Below are positions 6,677-14,317 of a stretch of DNA of 19,117 nucleotides, one piece after another (the first letter of the stretch is position 1; every line of letters starts with the position of its first letter). Below the pieces are notes generated by a model, which saw only the letters and a program-made list of their open reading frames with translations, was not told the origin of the DNA and searched no databases. The DNA is from Acidimangrovimonas sp. (GTDB taxonomy: Bacteria > Pseudomonadota > Alphaproteobacteria > Rhodobacterales > Rhodobacteraceae). Both the position numbers and the translations under genes were made by a program. The stretch covers positions 1-19,117 of the forward strand of contig JASBUM010000198.1 of the NCBI GenBank assembly GCA_030147905.1, read 5' to 3'.

Positions 6677-7750
6677 ATGCGTAGGTGGCTGGTCGCAATT
6701 CTGGCGGTGGTGACGCTGGCTTCCTGCAGCGGCACCAACTTCCCGGTCGAGGGCGCACCGGCGCGCGCCAAGACCCTGGGTGCTGCGGTGACGGTGGTTC
6801 CGCTCAACGCCCAGCTGGTGGCCGCGCTTGACAGCCGCCCGCCCGCGCCGCCGCCCGTCGCACGCCTGCCCGAGGTCGGGCACTGGAGCTACCGGGTCGG
6901 TGCCGGCGACGTGCTTGATGTCGTGGTCTGGGATCACCCCGAACTGACCCTGCCCGCCGGTGCCCAGCGTTCGGCGGCGGATTCGGGTCAGGTGGTGCAG
7001 CCCGACGGCACCTTCTTCTACCCCTATGTGGGCAAGATCCGCGCCGCGGGACGGACCCCCGAACAGATCCGCCAGGACCTGGCTGTGAAACTGGCGAAAT
7101 ACATCCCCGATCCGCAGATGGTGGTGCGCGTCGCGGCCTACAACTCGCAGTTCGTCTCGATCACCGGCGAGGTGGCGAAGCCTGCGCGCATGGCGCTCGA
7201 CAACCAGCCGCTGACGCTGTTGCAGGCGATCGACGCGGCCGGCGGCATGAGCAAGACCGCCGACCCCCGCCATGTCGTCATCCGCCGTCTGGGTCATGTC
7301 TACACGGTGGATCTGAAGGCGTTCCTCGACAGCGGCGTCGGGCGCAACAACCCGATCCTGATCTCGGGCGATGTCGTCAACGTGCCGAAGCTGAAAACCC
7401 GCGAGGCCTTCCTGCTGGGCCAGGTGAAGAAACCCGCGCCGGTGGATCTGTCGCAAGATCCCGTCAGCCTGACCCAGGCGCTGACCACCGTGGGTGGGCT
7501 GAACGAACAGAATGCCAATGCCCGTGGCGTCTTCGTCTTCCGCCGCAACGGCGCCCGCGGCGTCATCGTCTATCAACTCGACGTGCGCAGCCCGATCGCC
7601 TATGTGCTGGGGGCGAAATTCATGCTGGAACCCAATGACGTGGTCTATGTCACCCGCACGCCCGTGGCGCGCTGGAACGACACGATCAGCAACGTCCTTC
7701 CCACGGTCTCGGCGATCTACCAGATCAACCATCTCGGAACGATATTCTGA
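6677..7750 (+). CDS. wza: Outer-membrane polysaccharide export lipoprotein Wza
   Basis: A 357-residue Wza-family protein, the octameric outer-membrane channel for capsule or exopolysaccharide. A lipoprotein signal (MRRWLVAILAVVTLAS) ends in the lipobox LASC with Cys17 as the lipidated residue. The poly-export domain starts at SYRVGAGDVLDVVVW (71-85), with QVVQPDGTFFYPYVGKI at 105-121. Two SLBB domains follow, around SITGEVAKPARM (161-172) and AFLLGQVKKPAPVDL (244-258). The C-terminal 30 residues (RWNDTISNVLPTVSAIYQI) are amphipathic, as for the helix that builds the outer-membrane barrel in Wza. The length is slightly below E. coli Wza. The start at 6677 has a G-rich ribosome site. It is the first gene of a three-gene operon and its stop overlaps the wzb start by one base. 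Confidence 0.93.
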   Translation: MRRWLVAILAVVTLASCSGTNFPVEGAPARAKTLGAAVTVVPLNAQLVAALDSRPPAPPPVARLPEVGHWSYRVGAGDVLDVVVWDHPELTLPAGAQRSAADSGQVVQPDGTFFYPYVGKIRAAGRTPEQIRQDLAVKLAKYIPDPQMVVRVAAYNSQFVSITGEVAKPARMALDNQPLTLLQAIDAAGGMSKTADPRHVVIRRLGHVYTVDLKAFLDSGVGRNNPILISGDVVNVPKLKTREAFLLGQVKKPAPVDLSQDPVSLTQALTTVGGLNEQNANARGVFVFRRNGARGVIVYQLDVRSPIAYVLGAKFMLEPNDVVYVTRTPVARWNDTISNVLPTVSAIYQINHLGTIF

Positions 7751-8181
7751 TGATCTCCTCGGTTCTCGTCGTCTGTGTGGGCAATATCTGCCGTTCGCCG
7801 GTGGGCGAGCGGATGCTGCGTGCACACCGACCCGGGCTGCGGGTGGAATCGGCCGGGCTCGGCGCCGTCGTGGGCGCGGGGGTGGACGCCGACATGGCCG
7901 CGGTGGCTCAGGCGCGCGGGCTCGATGTCGATGGCCATGCCGCACGCCAGTTCGGCCGCGAGATGGGCGCCGAATACGACCTGATCCTGGTGATGGAGCC
8001 GGGCCATCGCGCCGAGATCCTGCGCAACGCGCCCGAGCTGTCGGGCAAGACCATGACCTTCGACCACTGGACCGGCGGGCGCGGCATCCCCGATCCCTAC
8101 AGGCGCGAGGCCTCGTTTCACGCCCGGGTCTACGACCTGATCGAGGAGGCCGCCGGCGAATGGGCCAAGCGATTGAAGTGA
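7750..8181 (+). CDS. wzb: Low-molecular-weight protein tyrosine phosphatase Wzb
   Basis: A 143-residue cytoplasmic phosphatase. The catalytic P-loop CVGNICRS is at residues 9-16 (nucleophile Cys9, phosphate-binding Arg15). The general acid is Asp115 in the PDPY loop (114-117). The SAGLGA element at 34-39 and RQFGREM at 66-72 are also typical. In the Wza-Wzb-Wzc system this enzyme dephosphorylates the C-terminal tyrosines of the Wzc kinase, and cycling of that phosphorylation is needed for polymer export. The start ATG overlaps the wza stop (TGATG), and wzc starts 7 nt after this stop, so the three are clearly one transcript. The length is normal for the family. Confidence 0.95.
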   Translation: MISSVLVVCVGNICRSPVGERMLRAHRPGLRVESAGLGAVVGAGVDADMAAVAQARGLDVDGHAARQFGREMGAEYDLILVMEPGHRAEILRNAPELSGKTMTFDHWTGGRGIPDPYRREASFHARVYDLIEEAAGEWAKRLK

Positions 8182-8188
8182 GCCTTGC

Positions 8189-10375
8189 ATGAAATCCGAA
8201 CCGGTCGTGACCGATAGCGAAGACGATATCGACCTGCTCGAACTGGGCGCGGTCCTGTGGGGCCGGAAATGGCTCGTCGCGGCCATAACGGCCGTCTTCG
8301 TCGTCGCTGGCCTCGGCTATTACGTCCTCGCGCCGCGGATCTACGAGGCCGACGCCTTGCTGCAGGTGGAGCCGAAGAACAACGACCTCGCGCTTTCGGC
8401 CTCGATGCAGGCGCTGCTGCCGTCGCAAAGCCCGCAGATCGCGACCGAGACGCAGATCATCCGTTCGCGCATGATCCTCGACCAGGTGGTGCGCGAATTG
8501 CACCTGAACTGGATCGCGCAGCCCTTGCGCCTGCCGATCGTGGGGGATGCGGCACAGCGGCTCGACCTGCCGCGCCCGCCCTTCGATTTCCTGCGCGCCT
8601 ATGCCTGGCATGTGGAGGCGATCCGCCTGGGCAAGCTGGCGATGGCCCGGCCCTTCATCGGCCGGCCGCTGACGCTGACCGCGCTCGGGGGTGGACGGTT
8701 CCGCGTGCTCTGGCCCGACGGCACCACCCAGCAGGGCGTGATCGAGAAGACCGTGGTGCATCCGGGCAACGGAAGCCAGCTTCGGGTGGCGGAACTGACG
8801 GGGGCGCCCGGGCGCAAGTTCACGGTGGTGGAAACCGCTGTTCCCGATGTCGTGCAGGGCCTTTCCGGCGCCGTGGGCGCGTCCGAGGCCGGCCGTCAGT
8901 CGGACCTGATCCGCACCACGCTCAGCGATCGAAACCCCGGGCGCGCGGTCGAGATCCTCGACGCGGTGTCGAACGCCTATGTCGATCAGAACATCGCCCG
9001 CAGTTCCGCCGAGGCCAGCAAGAGCCTGAAATTCGTCGAGAACCAGCTTCCGAAGGCGAAGGCGCAGATCAGCGTGGCGCAGACCGCGCTCAACGCCTAT
9101 CAGGAAAAGAAGGACTCGGTCGACCTGACATTGCAGACGCAGGCCCTGCTTGGCCAGCAGACCGATATCGAGGCGCAGCTCAACGCGCTGGCGCTGAAGG
9201 CGGACGAACTGCGGCAGAACTACACCGTCAATCACCCGATCTTCCAGATGCTTCTGTCCAAGCGGCGCCAGCTCGAAAAGCAGCTTGCCGCCGTCAAGAA
9301 GCAGACTGCGGCGCTTCCGGCCACGCAGAAGGAGATCTTCGACCTGCAGCGCAACCTCGAAGTGGCGCAGAAGAACTACCTGCAACTCATCGGCCGGGCG
9401 CAGGACCTGAAGGTGCTGAAGGCCTCCAGCATCGGCAACGTCCGGGTCATCGACACCGCGCAGGCCTCGCTGGCACCGGTCAGCCCGCGCGGCCGGGTGA
9501 TCCTTGGCATTTCGCTTCTGCTGGGGCTGATCGCGGGGGCGGGCTATGTGCTGCTGCGCTATGCGCTCCGGCGCGGCGTGCGCGGCGCCGAGGACATCGA
9601 GAAGGCAGGCCTGCCGGTCTTTGCCACGGTCGGCTATTCGGCAGCCGCGGTCGGGCTCGACAAGCGCCGGGGCAATCTGCCGATCCTCGCGCTCGAACAC
9701 CCCGACGACGTGGTGGTCGAGGCCTTGCGTTCGCTGCGCACCTCGCTGCATTTCGGCCTGCTCGACGCCAAGACCAACTCGGTCCTGATGACCAGCGCGG
9801 CGCCGGGCGCGGGCAAGAGCTTCAGTTCGGTGAACCTGGCCGTGATCTCCGCCCAGGCCGGGCAGCGGGTCTGCCTGATCGACGCCGACCTCAGCCGCGG
9901 CTATCTGCGGCGCTTCTTCGGGGTGGAGCGCAACCGAAAGGGGCTGGCCGAGTTCCTCGCCGGCCACGCAACGCTGGAGGAGATCATCATGCCCGGCCCG
10001 GTCGAGGGCCTGAGCTTCATCACCACCGGGCAGATGCCGCCCAACCCGTCCGAACTGCTCATGCGGCCGGCCTTCGGAGAGCTTCTGCGCCAGCTCGACG
10101 CGCGCTGCGACCTGACCCTGCTTGACGCGCCGCCCACGCTGGCGGTGACCGATCCGGTCATCATGGCCCGCCGCGCGGGTGCCACGATCATGGTGGTGCG
10201 CCACGCCCAGACGACCCCCGAAGAGATCGAGGCGGTACGCAAGAGCTTCGAGCATGGCGGCGCGCGGCTGGCGGGCGCGGTACTCAACGGCTATCGCGCG
10301 CAGCCGGGCGAGTATCGCCGCGGTTCCTATCACTACAACACGCGCTATTCCTATCGCTCCTCCGACCGCGGCTGA
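8189..10375 (+). CDS. wzc: Polysaccharide co-polymerase / BY-kinase Wzc
   Basis: A 728-residue inner-membrane tyrosine autokinase that controls chain length and export. A short cytoplasmic N-terminus leads to TM1 (about residues 28-47). A Wzz-type periplasmic domain follows, with long coiled-coil segments between about 270 and 410. TM2 is at about 436-457, after the Pro-containing SLAPVSPRG. The kinase domain has the oligomerisation motif EALRSLR (511-517), Walker A APGAGKS (538-544), Walker A' VCLIDADLSRG (561-571) and Walker B LTLLDAPP (642-649). The tail ends in a tyrosine cluster: Tyr709, 714, 716, 720 and 722. Wzb, directly upstream, is the expected phosphatase. The operon lacks glycosyltransferases, flippase and polymerase genes, so the exported polymer is unknown. 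Confidence 0.95.
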   Translation: MKSEPVVTDSEDDIDLLELGAVLWGRKWLVAAITAVFVVAGLGYYVLAPRIYEADALLQVEPKNNDLALSASMQALLPSQSPQIATETQIIRSRMILDQVVRELHLNWIAQPLRLPIVGDAAQRLDLPRPPFDFLRAYAWHVEAIRLGKLAMARPFIGRPLTLTALGGGRFRVLWPDGTTQQGVIEKTVVHPGNGSQLRVAELTGAPGRKFTVVETAVPDVVQGLSGAVGASEAGRQSDLIRTTLSDRNPGRAVEILDAVSNAYVDQNIARSSAEASKSLKFVENQLPKAKAQISVAQTALNAYQEKKDSVDLTLQTQALLGQQTDIEAQLNALALKADELRQNYTVNHPIFQMLLSKRRQLEKQLAAVKKQTAALPATQKEIFDLQRNLEVAQKNYLQLIGRAQDLKVLKASSIGNVRVIDTAQASLAPVSPRGRVILGISLLLGLIAGAGYVLLRYALRRGVRGAEDIEKAGLPVFATVGYSAAAVGLDKRRGNLPILALEHPDDVVVEALRSLRTSLHFGLLDAKTNSVLMTSAAPGAGKSFSSVNLAVISAQAGQRVCLIDADLSRGYLRRFFGVERNRKGLAEFLAGHATLEEIIMPGPVEGLSFITTGQMPPNPSELLMRPAFGELLRQLDARCDLTLLDAPPTLAVTDPVIMARRAGATIMVVRHAQTTPEEIEAVRKSFEHGGARLAGAVLNGYRAQPGEYRRGSYHYNTRYSYRSSDRG

Positions 10376-10408
10376 CACCCGGCGGCGGTGAGGTCATGGC
10401 CCGCCGCG

Positions 10409-10428
10409 CCCGCGGGCCGGACCCGCGG
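10409..10428 (+). terminator. GC hairpin after wzc
   Basis: CCGCGGG (10410-10416) and CCCGCGG (10422-10428) form a perfect 7-bp stem with a CCGGA loop, 35 nt after the wzc stop. A further CCCGCGG copy at 10437-10443 could pair alternatively. No T-tract follows, so termination is plausible but unproven. Confidence 0.4.
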
Positions 10429-10534
10429 TGTCGCGACCCGCGGCACCGGCGAAGATCGGCGTTGACCGCAAGCGTCCCCGCCGGCGGCACAATGTCCGCA
10501 GCACTGCAGCCGCCTTCCTTCCGCACCACCGTGG

Positions 10535-10561
10535 ATGGCCCCGCCCGAACAGCCGGGCCAT
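10535..10561. repeat. Inverted repeat upstream of the sulfatase gene
   Basis: ATGGCCC (10535-10541) and GGGCCAT (10555-10561) are perfect inverted arms around a 13-nt loop. It lies between the wzc hairpin and the AT-rich patch before the sulfatase gene. It could be a second terminator element for the wza operon or a regulator site; I cannot choose between them. Confidence 0.4.
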
Positions 10562-10565
10562 TCTC

Positions 10566-10625
10566 GATAGTTATCCATAGGCAGCCCTAATATCATTTTT
10601 CTGCCCAATCCTGCGCTCCTATGTT
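10566..10625 (+). promoter_or_regulatory. AT-rich probable promoter region of the sulfatase gene
   Basis: An abrupt AT-rich patch in GC-rich surroundings contains GATAGTTATC (10566-10575), an imperfect 4-2-4 palindrome, and TAATATCATTTTT. A -10 candidate, TATGTT at 10620-10625, would start transcription about 20 nt before the ATG. The matching -35 is poor, so activator dependence is possible. The sulfatase ribosome site AGGAGG is at 10638-10643. Confidence 0.35.
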
Positions 10626-10651
10626 CGGCGCGACATCAGGAGGGAGCATGA

Positions 10652-12043
10652 ATGGCACAGCGCCGGCCCAATGTGATCGTTTTCTTCACCGATCAGCAGC
10701 GACATGATACGACCGGCGTTCACGGCAACCCGATGGGGCTGACGCCGAATTTCGACCGGCTCGCCCGGTCGGGCACGCATCTCTACAACTCGTTCACCAG
10801 CCAGCCGCTCTGCGGCCCGGCGCGCTCCTCGATGCAGACGGGGCTATTTGCCACCCAGACCGGCGTCTTCCGCAATGGCATCCCGCTTGCCGACGATGCC
10901 GAAACCATGGCCAGGGTCTTTTCCCGGAACGGCTACGACACCGCCTATATCGGCAAGTGGCACCTCGGCGGCCGCGATCCGGTGCCGAAGCACGAGCGGG
11001 GCGGATACCAGACGTGGCTTGCCGCAAACCTGCTGGAATTCTGCTCCGACGCCTATGACTGCGTGCTCTACGATGCCGAGGAGCAGCGCCGCAAGCTGCC
11101 CGGTTACCGGGTGGATGCGATCACCGACGCCGCGATCCGCTACTGCGACGGGCATCAGGACAATCCGTTCTTCCTCTTCGTTTCATTCCTCGAGCCGCAC
11201 CACCAGAACCACGTCGACGACTACCCCCCGCCCGACGGCTACCGCGAGGCGATGACGGGCAGGCTCTGGACGCCGCCCGATCTCGCCACCCTGCAAGGCA
11301 CCAGCAGCTGGCACCTGGGCGGCTATTACGGCATGGTCAAGCGGCTCGACGAGGCCTTCGGCAGGCTTATGGACGCGCTGAAAAGCCTCGGGATGGCCGA
11401 CGACACCATCGTCATGTTCACCTCCGACCACGCCTGCCACTTCAAGACCCGCAACAGCGAATACAAGCGGTCCTGCCATGAAAGCGCGGTGCGGGTGCCG
11501 ACGATGGTCACCGGGCCGGGCTTCGACGCGGGCGGACAGGTGCGGGCGCTGTTCAGCACCGTCGACGTGGCGCCCACGCTGATCGACGCGGCCGGACTGG
11601 AGGTGCCGGAAACCATGGTGGGGCAGTCGGTCATGCCCGTCGTGCGCGATGCCCGGGCCCCGTGGCGCGACGACATCTTCTTCCAGATCAGCGAGACCGA
11701 GACCGGGCGGGCGCTGCGCACGCATCGCTGGAAATACGGGGTCACATCCGAATATGACGAGGATGCGGCCCGCTCGGACATCTACCGCGAGGCCTATCTC
11801 TACGATCTCGACAGCGATCCGCACGAGATGGTGAATCTCGTCGGTCTCACCGTCTTTCGCGGGATCGCGGACGACCTGAAGACCCGCCTTCTGGCATGGA
11901 TCGCCGAGATCGAGGAGGGCCACGCACCCACGATCCTCGACGCCGAGCCGCGCTACTCGCGTCAGTACCGGCTGAAGCCGACCGATCTGACAGGCTTTCG
12001 CGACGCCGAGACACCGGTCAGCCCGATGCGCGATGGCAACTGA
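10652..12043 (+). CDS. Type I sulfatase family hydrolase (formylglycine-dependent)
   Basis: A 463-residue member of the alkaline phosphatase/sulfatase superfamily. The formylglycine signature is CGPARSSMQTG at 54-64, with Cys54 to be oxidised and Arg58 conserved. Metal and active-site landmarks include TDQQRHD (13-19), GKWHLGG (101-107; Lys102, His104), EPHH (181-184), TSDHACH (257-263; Asp259, His260) and Lys272. A C-terminal subdomain holds WKYG and LYDLDSDPHEMVNL, typical of sulfatases. No signal peptide is visible, so it should act in the cytoplasm on an imported or internal sulfate (or phosphonate) ester; the substrate cannot be deduced. The ATG at 10652 has AGGAGG 8 nt upstream. No formylglycine-generating enzyme is in view. 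It appears to be a single-gene unit, convergent with the ery operon. Confidence 0.92.
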   Translation: MAQRRPNVIVFFTDQQRHDTTGVHGNPMGLTPNFDRLARSGTHLYNSFTSQPLCGPARSSMQTGLFATQTGVFRNGIPLADDAETMARVFSRNGYDTAYIGKWHLGGRDPVPKHERGGYQTWLAANLLEFCSDAYDCVLYDAEEQRRKLPGYRVDAITDAAIRYCDGHQDNPFFLFVSFLEPHHQNHVDDYPPPDGYREAMTGRLWTPPDLATLQGTSSWHLGGYYGMVKRLDEAFGRLMDALKSLGMADDTIVMFTSDHACHFKTRNSEYKRSCHESAVRVPTMVTGPGFDAGGQVRALFSTVDVAPTLIDAAGLEVPETMVGQSVMPVVRDARAPWRDDIFFQISETETGRALRTHRWKYGVTSEYDEDAARSDIYREAYLYDLDSDPHEMVNLVGLTVFRGIADDLKTRLLAWIAEIEEGHAPTILDAEPRYSRQYRLKPTDLTGFRDAETPVSPMRDGN

Positions 12044-12092
12044 CGCCGGGGCCGGCGGGTGAAGTCACGGAACGGGGAGGATCGCCATGGCG

Positions 12093-12145
12093 GGCGGGCG
12101 TCCCGCCGGATCGTCGGCGCCGTCCCTGCCCGTCCCTGCGCCGAC
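12093..12145. terminator. Paired hairpins between convergent sulfatase and eryD
   Basis: GGCGGG-CGT-CCCGCC at 12093-12107 is a 6-bp stem with a 3-nt loop. GTCGGCGC (12113-12120) and GCGCCGAC (12138-12145) form a perfect 8-bp stem around a 17-nt loop at 12121-12137. That loop and the start of the right arm carry the tandem decamers CGTCCCTGCC and CGTCCCTGCG (12121-12140). No T-tract is present on either side. The position between two convergent stop codons suggests bidirectional termination. Confidence 0.45.
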
Positions 12146-12153
12146 CGCCTGCG

Positions 12154-13101
12154 TCAATCCAGCAGGGCCCTGGCGGTCGGCTCGTCGGTAATCAGCCCCT
12201 TGAGCCTGCCGCTGCGCAGAACCGCGCGGACCGCATCCACCTTGTCTGCCCCGCCCGCGATGGCCACGACACGGCTTTGGCCCGGGTGGTCCAGATCGGC
12301 GGCGATGGTTCGCGTGCTCAGCGTCGTCTCCAGCACCCGACCATGGTCGTCGAAGAAATGGCCGAGCATCTCGCCGATTCCGCCGCCGACCTTGATTTCG
12401 GCGATCTCGCGCGGCTCGATCATGCCGGAGGCGACAAGCTGCGCATCCGCGTCGACGGTGCCGATGCCGACGATCTTCAGGCCCGCGCCATTCGCCATGT
12501 TGAAGATCTCCCGCACGCCCGGCTGGGCAAGAAGCACCTCGCGGTCCTCGGCGGAATTCGCGAAGAACGGCACCGGCAGGACATAGGCCTGGGCGCCTGC
12601 CTTTTCCGCCAGCCGGTGCATCACGTCATGCGGGTTGGCCGCGTAATGGCGGGTAAGTCCGCCCAGAAGCGAGATGAACCGCACAGCGGCCGCATCGATG
12701 CGCCGCATCTGCTGCACCGCGGCCGAAAGGGTGCGGCCGTGGCCGAGGCCGATGACGGCATGCTCACCCCGTTCGATCTCGCGTTCGAGATAGGCCGCCC
12801 CGGCAAGGCCAAGCGCGCGAACCGGCTGCCCCTGCTCGCCCAGATCCGGCGCGACATAGCAATAGTCCAGACCGTAACCGGCGCAAAGCCGATCCTCCAG
12901 CACCGCGCATTCGACGATCTCGCCGTCGATCGTGACCTTGACCACGCCGTCGGCCACCGCCCGGGCGATGAGGCGATGCGCCTTCACCGACGGCAACCCC
13001 AGCCGCTTGGCGACCGCGGCCTGCGTCAGACCGCCCGCGTAATGCAGCCACGCCGCCCTGATGGCGAGCGACTGTTCGCTCTCGGTGCCATGTCTTGCCA
13101 T
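12154..13101 (-). CDS. eryD: SorC/DeoR-type sugar-binding transcriptional regulator (EryD-like)
   Basis: A 315-residue cytoplasmic regulator. An N-terminal helix-turn-helix (LTQAAVAKRLGLPSVKAHRLI, about 25-45) precedes a long sugar-phosphate-isomerase-like effector domain. That domain holds the family motif GLGHGRTL at 118-125 and IVGIGTVD late in the protein. This is the SorC architecture, as in EryD, the repressor of Brucella erythritol genes. The ATG at 13101 has GGGAGG just upstream. It is the last gene of the operon, 20 nt after the Fe-ADH gene, matching the terminal position of eryD in Brucella, so repression of its own operon is likely. The inducer would be erythritol or an early phosphorylated intermediate. 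The family is secure; the EryD assignment rests on the neighbouring eryA, eryB and eryC. Confidence 0.85.
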   Translation of the reverse strand: MARHGTESEQSLAIRAAWLHYAGGLTQAAVAKRLGLPSVKAHRLIARAVADGVVKVTIDGEIVECAVLEDRLCAGYGLDYCYVAPDLGEQGQPVRALGLAGAAYLEREIERGEHAVIGLGHGRTLSAAVQQMRRIDAAAVRFISLLGGLTRHYAANPHDVMHRLAEKAGAQAYVLPVPFFANSAEDREVLLAQPGVREIFNMANGAGLKIVGIGTVDADAQLVASGMIEPREIAEIKVGGGIGEMLGHFFDDHGRVLETTLSTRTIAADLDHPGQSRVVAIAGGADKVDAVRAVLRSGRLKGLITDEPTARALLD

Positions 13102-13121
13102 CTGCCTCCCCTTCGCCCCGG

Positions 13122-14279
13122 TCAGCGGGCCGCTTTCATTATGGTTTCCAGTGTCGCGGCGTCCAGCGGCGCAGGATTGGCCTGCATGGAGGACGAGCTT
13201 GCCGCGGCCCGCGCCGCCGCCACGCAGATCGCGTCATCCACCCCAAGCGCCGAAAGCCCGGGAAGACCGCAGCCCCGCGCCCATTCGGCCAGAGCCTTCG
13301 CCCCGGTCTCCAGCCCGGTGCCGGGCGGAAGCTCGAATGCAGCCGCCAGCCAGCCCGCGACCGCCTCCAGCCGCGCGGCAAGGGCCGGGTCCGTCACCGC
13401 CCGGTGGTTGGCAATCAGCACCGGCGGCAGAAGCGCGCCGCAGATCGCGCCATGGGCCGTGCCCGTCAGCCCGCCCAGCGGCCCGGCGAGGCCGTGGACA
13501 GCGCCCAGCCCCGCGTTGGCCAGGGCAAGCCCGCCGCACAGGCTGACCCAGGCCATTTCATCGCGGGCGGCCGGGTCTTCGCCCGTCATCAGCCGACGGA
13601 TCGCGGCGAGCCCGCGCGGAATCGCATCGCGGCAGAGCGCATCCGTCAACGGGTTGGCACGGGTGCAGACATAGGGTTCGATCAGCTGTGCGATCGCATC
13701 GAGGCCCGAGGCCAGCGTGACCTCGCGCGGGCAGCCGTCGGTCAGGGCGGGATCCACCACCGCAAGCCGGGGCAGCATCCGGGGATCGCGCAGGCTGACC
13801 TTCCGGCGATGTTCGGGCACGCCGATCACGGCGTTGCGCGTCACCTCGGCCCCGGTCCCGGCCGTCGTCGGGATCGCCACGAACGGAAGGGGCGGCACCT
13901 CGAGCGGCAGGCCGCCGCCCACGACCTCAAGATGGTCCATCAGCGGGCGCGGCCCCGGCACCAGCGCCGCAAGGGCCTTGCCCGCATCGATCACCGCCCC
14001 CCCGCCGATGGCCGCGACGATGTCGCCGCCGGCGGCACGGCCCACCGCCATCCCGGCCTCGATCAACGGCGTATCGGGCTCATGCGGAACGGGGACGCAT
14101 GTGACACGCAGCCCCCGGTCGCGCAGGGCCGCGTGCAACCATCCGGCGCGCGCGGCATTGCGTCCGTGCACCAGCAGCACGGACCGACCCAGCGCGGCAA
14201 TCCGGGCCGGGACACTTGCCGCCGCCCCACGGCCGAAGGCAATTTCCGTGGCGGTCGCGAAGGAAAACGGCGGCGTCAT
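13122..14279 (-). CDS. Iron-containing (group III) alcohol dehydrogenase in the ery operon
   Basis: A 385-residue cytoplasmic NAD(P)-dependent dehydrogenase of the Fe-ADH family. The nucleotide-binding GGGAVIDAGKA is at 92-102 and IPTTAGTGAEVT at 136-147. Metal-ligand positions correspond to Asp194 (SGLDAIAQLIEPY), His262 (AVHGLAGPLGG) and His276 (TAHGAICG). The second ligand position, His in FucO-type enzymes, is Gln198 here; I recall a subgroup with a DALTQ-type motif, so this may be a lineage feature rather than a defect. I use ATG 14279 (GAGTGAG upstream) instead of TTG 14294. It lies between eryC (23 nt to the annotated upstream TTG, 38 nt to this ATG) and eryD (20 nt), clearly in the operon. 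It is absent from the classic eryABCD order, so it may act on a tetritol, tetrulose or a side aldehyde; the substrate is unknown. Confidence 0.9.
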   Translation of the reverse strand: MTPPFSFATATEIAFGRGAAASVPARIAALGRSVLLVHGRNAARAGWLHAALRDRGLRVTCVPVPHEPDTPLIEAGMAVGRAAGGDIVAAIGGGAVIDAGKALAALVPGPRPLMDHLEVVGGGLPLEVPPLPFVAIPTTAGTGAEVTRNAVIGVPEHRRKVSLRDPRMLPRLAVVDPALTDGCPREVTLASGLDAIAQLIEPYVCTRANPLTDALCRDAIPRGLAAIRRLMTGEDPAARDEMAWVSLCGGLALANAGLGAVHGLAGPLGGLTGTAHGAICGALLPPVLIANHRAVTDPALAARLEAVAGWLAAAFELPPGTGLETGAKALAEWARGCGLPGLSALGVDDAICVAAARAAASSSSMQANPAPLDAATLETIMKAAR

Positions 14280-14317
14280 GGCGGTCTCACTCAAGGGGCG
14301 GGTCGACCCGCGGCGCG

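Noticed and set aside
6662..10378. A 1238-codon open frame on the minus strand opposite wza-wzb-wzc
   Set aside because: Its length comes from the strong G/C third-position bias of the real genes on the + strand. It has His/Arg/Gln-rich content, no domain, and spans three genes and two intergenic junctions.
11896..13674. A 592-codon + strand frame across the sulfatase end, eryD and Fe-ADH
   Set aside because: It crosses the convergent junction and is antisense to two well-supported genes; it is an artefact of GC-rich codon use.
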